Part shown: piece by piece, positions 57,767 through 64,000 of the stretch
Position numbering within the stretch: position 1 is the first letter of the stretch
Layout of the letters: the number at the start of each line of letters is the position of its first letter
NCBI GenBank assembly: GCA_031763025.1
Contig: JASSKH010000027.1
Span: forward strand, 10,324,055 to 10,388,054
Source: Macrocystis pyrifera
Taxonomy: Eukaryota; Sar; Phaeophyceae; Laminariales; Laminariaceae
Length of the DNA: 64,000 nt
Reading direction: 5' to 3'
The notes under the pieces: generated by a model
What the model was told of the DNA's origin: nothing
Database searches by the model: none
What the model saw: the letters and a program-made list of their open reading frames with translations, nothing else
Translations under genes and position numbers: made by a program

Positions 57767-59139
57767 TAGTACATACTCTTACATACATGACATACTACTC
57801 AGTCCGGGAATGCAAGGATGGTTTTATTATTGATATCAATACCTAAACCACCCTTATATTTCCGGATGTCGCGGTAAATATCAGGAATATTTCGGGAGCT
57901 TCGGTCGAGGCACTGGAGTGGAACTCCCTATTGTTAATACCGTTATCTCTTCAAGTGCTCCACCCCAGGCCGGGCTGAGCGAACCCCCCCCACCGCCCCC
58001 CACTCCCGCCCCGCTACCCCCCCCCGCCCTATGCGTGGTCAATATTGTCAAAAAGGAACAAATGTGTACGCCACCCCCCTCCTTAGGCAATTACACACAT
58101 ATTGAATAGGCGGTCGCCAGCCGCAGCAGGCGAGTTCGTGGATGTTTCGAGAAAAAAAACGGTAGAAACCAAATGAGAAAGGGCGTTGGAGGGCGGAGCA
58201 GTTTTGGATTGAGTGGACTCTTGACATTTGAGATCTACTTTTCTTTCGTTCCCCTTCAAGCTTCAATTTCGGTTGCGAATTGTAGGTATCATATCATAAA
58301 ATATTTGATACGTAAAAAAAGAAAATTATTCCAATAATCTCAGGAGCAGAGATAAAATATGTGCCTTGTGCATGAAATATGAAGTATGCATCTTTTTCGC
58401 TGCTACCGCATCGTACGTACGTTTACATATGCACCAGTACGTACATATGATAGAAACGAGCAAATTATCTCATGCGCAGCAGAGATGCTGAGATAATCTA
58501 TCATTGAAGCCCATAAATCCCGTTGCTCGACCGCTGCAGCTTCGTTTCTTGTCCAGACGCGGAGACTGCCAGGTCTGACCGAGTCCGTCGAATCTCCACC
58601 CCCGACCCTCTCGTGGACTGCAGCAGCTTCTACTGGCACTGCCTTGTGCTCATCAAAAGTCGCGAAATAATAGTCGATAGGGTGTGTCGCGTGGGTCGTG
58701 GATGATGCTCGATTCGCCCGTTTGACGATACTCTCACTTCAGCGCCGCGTAGATAAACATCCCGTGGTTACAAGATTACTCATATCATAACGCGCAAGCG
58801 CTCGTACGCCGTATGACGTAAAAGGAAGATCTCCTCTCAGGCCAGGGAAGAACCAGAATATATATATATATACATATATATATATGTACCTGGTGTACAA
58901 TACGTACGAGCGGACCTTGGCCGTGCTATCATGCCAACATTTATGTCGTTGGGTATGATATGAGGGTATATATATGAAGGTTCCTATCGAAAGGAGGGTC
59001 AAAAATAAAGGGTGAACAGCGAAACATCATCAGCATCGAAACAACAGCATCAACACTACGAAGGGGCGCACCCCAGGCCTTTTCCTTTCACGGTTTACGA
59101 ACCGCCGTCACGGCAGTAAAAGGCAACATTACGACAACT
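57767..59139. other. Unassigned interval
   Basis: 58400-58740 is more GC-rich and repeat-free than its surroundings and could hide an exon, but no family was recognised. (TA)n at 58858-58885 with TACCTGGTG. Confidence 0.4.
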
Positions 59140-59365
59140 TAAATATTTATGCAATTGAAAAAAACAACAGCTGTGAGTGAGATCGAGCATTTCGTCGAAG
59201 CTCATCATCTTTGCAGCTGGCTGTGTGTCATACTATACTATAACTATTAATATTAATATTAATAGTGATACTTCCATCGCGATTGCTACGGGTTTCAAAT
59301 GACCTCATGCAGGAAACACAGAGTAGTCCGTATATGAGGAACAGACAAAATCTGAAGCTGCAGAA
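59140..59365 (+). repeat. REP-E copy 4
   Basis: Very similar to copy 3 over its whole length, including the three TATTAATA words at the same place (about 59243-59264). Confidence 0.75.
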
Positions 59366-59415
59366 TCGGTATTGAAATACGTACATCGTACGAAAGAGAG
59401 ACTCGACCCTTTTCG

Positions 59416-59503
59416 GACCTTTTAGGATTGCAGTCCCCCTTCGGGGACAAACCACGCAAACTCCAAGTAGTTTGTCCCCAAAACGGGACTGCGGTCCTAA
59501 AAG
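59416..59503. mobile_element. MITE-B palindrome, best preserved
   Basis: CCTTTTAGGATTGCAGTCCC ... CCCCAAAACGGGACTGCGGT followed by CCTAAAAGG. A 31-G run follows immediately. Confidence 0.82.
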
Positions 59504-59535
59504 GTGGGGGGGGGGGGGGGGGGGGGGGGGGGGGA
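59504..59535 (+). repeat. Poly-G tract adjoining MITE-B
   Basis: GGTGG followed by about 30 Gs, beginning directly at the end of a MITE-B copy. Confidence 0.9.
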
Positions 59536-59830
59536 GGTTGACCATATTTCCAGGTTTTCTACTCCGAAAAAGAGATCCCTCTACGTCACTTCACAGCCAC
59601 AGCCGCCCCGTATGACATTTCAAGCTACAACAACAACATTTCAAGCTACTGGTACTGGTATGAATGCTGGGGCTGAGCAACTCGAACAGTCCGCTGTGTC
59701 TGTCCTACAGACAAAGAAATCAATCAAGATATCAAAATAAAACCATGGACCTTGGGCCAGGGGTATCGGGTACCGTACGAGTACAAACAACCAGGTAAGA
59801 GATAACAGAAGATATACTGCCTTCCACGAA

Positions 59831-59986
59831 GCTGTCAGTAGATATAATAGCACCTTCACCCCTCGACAAGCAGAAACTTTGGCTTGACATACCTTGTTGA
59901 CTGACACAAAACGTTTTATAGCTCAAGACTCGGCCTTACACCCTTGACAGCGCACGTTTGGCCTTGCTTGCTAACTATCCTGGCAT
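59831..59986. mobile_element. MITE-D copy 3, diverged
   Basis: Shares TTCACCCCTCGACAAG, GACTCGGCCTTACACCCTTG and ACAGCGCACGTTTG with copy 2. The ends are decayed. Confidence 0.7.
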
Positions 59987-60000
59987 CTTGGGCATCTCGC

Positions 60001-62245
60001 GGTCAGTATCTATTGCCGCCTAACCCTATATACCCTCTGGGAGAAGTCGTACATATATGAAGCAAGGGCCAAAACGGGAGGAACAGGACACACATAAACA
60101 ACTGCTGTACACAGCTGGCACAGTACAGCAGCAGTAGTAGTAGTGGTCACGACATAGTGCCGATTGGGTAGTGCCGGCTGCCCGTTATACAGCCGGTGAA
60201 ATCGCTTGACACATGTGGCTAACCAGTGCGCGTAGTGCTGGTTGCCGCCATATTGCCGGTAATGTCGGCCGACGCACACCGGCACTACGTACAGAGGGAC
60301 CACTCGTATGGTGCAGACTGCTGTCGACACAACCGCAGTACTAAACATGCTCAGCACTCCTGCCGACCCGTGGCGTACTAAACAACGAAGTCTATGATAC
60401 CTCGCACATATTCATATCCACAGCAGTACGAGGAGCGAGAAAACGCCATCAAAACACACACGCGTTTTGTTCTTCAAGATCATGTCACGCAGACGGTACT
60501 ACTGCTGTAATATCACACCACTACTAAAACACCACAACATATCATGCTCTCAACTACACAGGTACAGACATTGATATCCTTCGAGATGCGGGCGAGCGCG
60601 ATTCAACGAAACGCCTGCTGGGTTGAGCCGAAAGCTGCCCCCCGGCTGGACCATCGGTCTTTTCGCATTATCGCCACGCACCCACTTTCCTGCCAGCCCC
60701 GCCCTGGGCAGTCAAAGAAGCATCACGACTTATCATCGCACAAAGTATCCCATAAATATCACTCGATATCGTCCACAATACTTTCGTTGAGGGTCAAAAG
60801 CACCCAACTTGACTGCTTTCCGAGCGCTCGGCTTGGCTCACCGCGCTTGACAAGCAAGCGCGAGTGCGAACCGTTGGCACCTATAAAATGCAAGAAAAGA
60901 AAAATCACTCAAAACACACACCCAAACACCCACAAAGCCCGCCGTTCCAGTTGCCAGGGAGCCAGCAGCACCGCTCCGCTACCATCAATAGTACTCGCTA
61001 CAGGCACAGCTTCAGCTTTAACCCCGGGCTACCCTCCCGCCCCCGCCAAAACACACGGGGGAGGTCATCGTAAGCAGGCAGCGCACTGGTGTACACCGCG
61101 CACTGTGTTGGTGTATAAAAAGCATTGAGTAAAGTGAGAGATATCTTAAGAGGGGGGGGGGGGGTTCCCCGTGTTTTCCACGTAACTACAGTATGTATCT
61201 GGTATGATGTACCTGGTATACCCGTACCTGGTATGTTTTTTATGGGTGGTATGATACCCTGCATAAGTTTTGTTGGTGTACGCACACCCTCTCGGTGTTT
61301 GTTACCAGGTTACCATGGTACCTGGTACATGTAAAAAGCACATGTGTCCGGTATGGATTGTATGCCCGTTCGTGCTTCCGAAGTTTACAGCAAAAATCAA
61401 CATTTTTTGCGTTTCTACTTTTCTTGCTCCTCATGTACTTGGGCGGTTGGTGTTCATGTTGTCGCTATCAAACCTATCAGCCAGTAGGTCAGTGTGGGCC
61501 GACTCTGCGCAGGCACGCAGGCCCAATCAGCAGACATACACGCGAGGACTTCAGGCATTGAGTGGGGTGACATTTTCTACTACTGTACTCAATGCCGCCG
61601 CCGCAGCAGCAGGTAGCAGCATCGGCGGCGGCGGCGGTCGCGGCGGCTGCAGCAGCAGCAGGTAGCCGCAACGCTGCGTAGGTGATGCAGCCGTCTTGCG
61701 GTATTTCATGTCGAAGTACGGGTTGCGAGCGGGCGTATTGTGTACTTGGTTATCCAGAGGACAAATTATAATCGCGTCGGTGCTGGTGCTGCTGCCGCAG
61801 TGGTACGAAATCTGAACGAGCAGCAAGCGCGCAAAGTCCGTTTATTCCTACGCACTCGTATACTACACCGGTACATCACCGGTCGCCCCGGTACATAGTC
61901 AAGTGGCAAACCTCGGATACCACTAGCGTTCATGTCGTTGGTTCGACTCTTCATACATATGGAGTTACTATTGCTCGAAAGACACCAACTGCCGAGAGCG
62001 CTTACTAGAAGCGTGGGTAAGCCTATTCGGCGCGTGTCGACTCGGGAAGAAATTGCTGGACCCTTTTCGGGATGAAAATGCAAGACGCGTGCCGTACGTG
62101 GTGGAGGGGGTTGGGGTGGTGAATAGCCCATGATGTACCCCCGGATCTGAGTTTTAACCAAAGGGAGGGAGCAGGAGGAAGAAGGGCGAAGAAAATATCT
62201 TACCTGGTACTTACGTACTAATATTAATATCAATAGTACATACTA
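60001..62245. other. Gene-free interval
   Basis: A 194-codon plus frame at 60544-61128 has no recognised domain. TACCTGGTA-type words cluster at 61197-61330. A tRNA-like pair, TAGTCAAGTGGC (61896) and TTGGTTCGACTC (61937), may be the head of another SINE; its following GTGTCGACTCGGGAAGAAAT resembles GAGTCGACGGGGGAAGAAAG at 49849. Confidence 0.45.
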
Positions 62246-62378
62246 TTACGGGGGGGCATAGTAAATAGGACCTACGGTACACACAAAAACATAACAAAAA
62301 CATATACCAGGTATATATATTTCCCTTTTTCAACTATTAATAACAATATTTGGTCCTATTTACTATGGTCCCCCGCAA
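62246..62378. mobile_element. MITE-A copy with both micro-insertion words
   Basis: 133 bp. Contains TACCAGGTA (62305-62313) and TATTAATA (62335-62342), and the right flank is TACTGCTGTA. Confidence 0.87.
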
Positions 62379-64000
62379 TACTGCTGTAGGACGAAAAACC
62401 AAAGAACAAGAAGAAAAAAAATAATGTTACGATGCGAGCATAAACAGCACGTTAACCAGACAGATAAAGCAGCAGCATGAGCTGTACCAGGTACCGCTGT
62501 AGCAGCATCAGCAGCATAAGATTCCACACGGTTGGTTTCTGTTTGACCTGCTTCAGGACTGGACCGTTCCTCATGTATGATGCATGCCTGCTGCTTTAGA
62601 CCACACTCCACACCTCGCATACACGCACCCACATACGTACCCCCCCCCCCCCTACACCCCGTAACTTTTTGGGAGCCGCGATGAGACTGCTGTGCTGCAG
62701 ACTGCAGACCCCCAAATCAAGACCCAAAAAAATCACTACGAAATCAAAACTACAGGTTACCGTGGGGATGAAATACTCGATGGTAACTACTTTCAGCACT
62801 CGAACAAAAATACCACATACACAGTTAATAGTACGCCTCTGGCAGAAATCCTTTTGGTTTAATGATGCTCGGTCGTGGCGGTGGCGATGGTGGTGCAGTA
62901 GTCATGCATCACCTCATCACAGCAGTTTGGTAAATTTAACTATTAATATTAATATTATTAAATAATAACAATACTAATACTAATACCGATAATAATGTAA
63001 CGTTGTAAAAATTACAATTAATACAAACAAAATATACACAGGAATTGAAGCACCATTATTAGCACCTAACTAAGCGAACTTATCAAACGAGCAAATACTT
63101 TTGCTGTCGGGGTAAGAGCGAAGAGCTTCCCCCCATCAGCGCCAAGCCCTCGTATAAATAGCCCCTTTTATAAGCACTGCAGCAGTTGCGTTTGCTGCTC
63201 AGAACTTGCTTGAGCAGTGAGTGGATTGTCCCGAAAACGGGACTGCAGTACTCCAAGGGTTATTTATAGTAGGTGGAAATAATTTCAACTCTTTCGTGCG
63301 GAGAGAGACGTGGCGTCAGCCCCTTACTGCTTGCTGTCTTGCTCGAAGCCGCCAGTACAAAATAGCCTCGTACATACCACAGCGAGCGGCTCGTTGCACG
63401 ATGGGCTGTATGCACCTGGTGTACTTTGTACAGCAGTACGAGTTCATCAAACTATTCTCGGTTCGGCGTGCTGCATGGGCTCTCGATGTTTCGCTCGATC
63501 ACCACAAAAAAGGCAAAAAACAGGACAGCAACAGACCCGCAGTACAATCGGTACGTAACCACATAAACAACCGTATTAAAAAAAATGTGCCAGGTGCAGT
63601 ACACAACATACTTAGGTCTATATGCTTCAAACCTGAATACTCCAATGCTGCGTGCCTGTGCCAAGTAACATACATACCGGCACTGGCGTATGATGTGTGA
63701 TCGGCGTCATTCAGACGCATATCTATGGAGTTGTATCATACCTGGTTTGTAGACTCCCAGACTATTCTTGTACGACGTCATAGATATGGCACAGGATAGA
63801 TACATCACTGCTGCAGCAGCTACTATTATCGTAATACCGGTAATTGTCGTTGTTGTGTCCATGTTTCCATGTCTGCAATACCCGGCCCGGCCTGCCAGCA
63901 TGCTGCCGCTGCAGCGTTTTTCTACGAAATAAATAGGAGCGCTTGGCCATACCCCTAACACTCTCTGTCTACTGCCCGAGGCGGCGCACTCACTGTTTGA
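62379..64000. other. Gene-free interval to the window end
   Basis: C12 at 62640, TATTAATA series at 62938-62962, a MITE-B arm at 63230. A plus frame at 63221-63700 begins inside that arm and has no recognised domain. Confidence 0.45.
63175..63262. mobile_element. MITE-B, mainly the right arm
   Basis: Right arm TTGTCCCGAAAACGGGACTG and CAGTACTCCAAGGG. The left arm is reduced to a CACTGCAGCAG-like remnant. Confidence 0.6.

Noticed and set aside
60544..61128. 194-codon plus-strand open frame
   Set aside because: Ser/Pro/Lys-rich with no recognisable domain or splice context; not distinguishable from chance.

Overview
The window is nuclear DNA of a eukaryote. Its genes are broken into short exons with GT-AG junctions, introns run from about 0.25 kb to several kb, and most of the remaining sequence is transposon-derived or simple repeat. 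There are no bacterial operons, Shine-Dalgarno sites or compact gene arrays. The gene content (a DUF1365 protein, an Asp/Asn beta-hydroxylase and a Rho/Rac-type GTPase), Ty1/copia relics and very many poly-C/poly-G tracts would suit a large, repeat-rich algal or other protist genome. A brown alga or other heterokont is my guess, at low confidence.

Genes. (1) 2125-13893, minus: a complete seven-exon gene for a 420-residue DUF1365 (PF07103) protein. All six junctions agree in phase. (2) 14219-29334, plus: an Fe(II)/2-oxoglutarate aspartyl/asparaginyl beta-hydroxylase (AspH, PF05118). Eight exons at 21158-29334 are mutually phase-consistent, and a probable first exon lies at 14219-14473. One exon carries a single-base frameshift in a T run. 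Genes 1 and 2 are divergent and separated by 325 bp, which probably acts as a two-way promoter. (3) 36899-38141, minus: two exons of a Rho-family GTPase covering the middle and G4/G5 part of the G domain; its other exons were not found. From about 38.2 to 64 kb I recognise no protein gene.

Repeats. The names used here are mine. MITE-A is a ~105 bp element with TTACGGGGG terminal inverted repeats and a TA target duplication, present in about 27 copies. MITE-B is an ~87 bp near-perfect palindrome with CTGCAGTCC near its ends (9 copies). MITE-C is ~295 bp (2 copies) and MITE-D ~160 bp (3 copies). SINE-1 is tRNA-like and A-tailed, clustered at 14.8-21.1 kb. SINE-2 is AAC-tailed (4 copies). REP-E is ~200 bp (4 copies). 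REP-C is a family that ends in poly-C. A decayed Ty1/copia element with two LTR-like direct repeats fills 15.2-20.5 kb, inside the probable first AspH intron. A 100-N gap at 33094-33193 lies between a G run and a 72-base C run.

Most unusual signals. TA-flanked micro-insertions (TATTAATA, TACCAGGTA/TACCTGGTA, TACTGCTGTA) recur in the second half, some inside otherwise intact MITE-A copies, and look like transposon excision footprints. A MITE-A copy abuts the last exon of the DUF1365 gene, so it supplies the branch-point-like and acceptor-side sequence. A long inverted repeat encloses one AspH exon. MITE-A and SINE-2 are each found inserted in the other.
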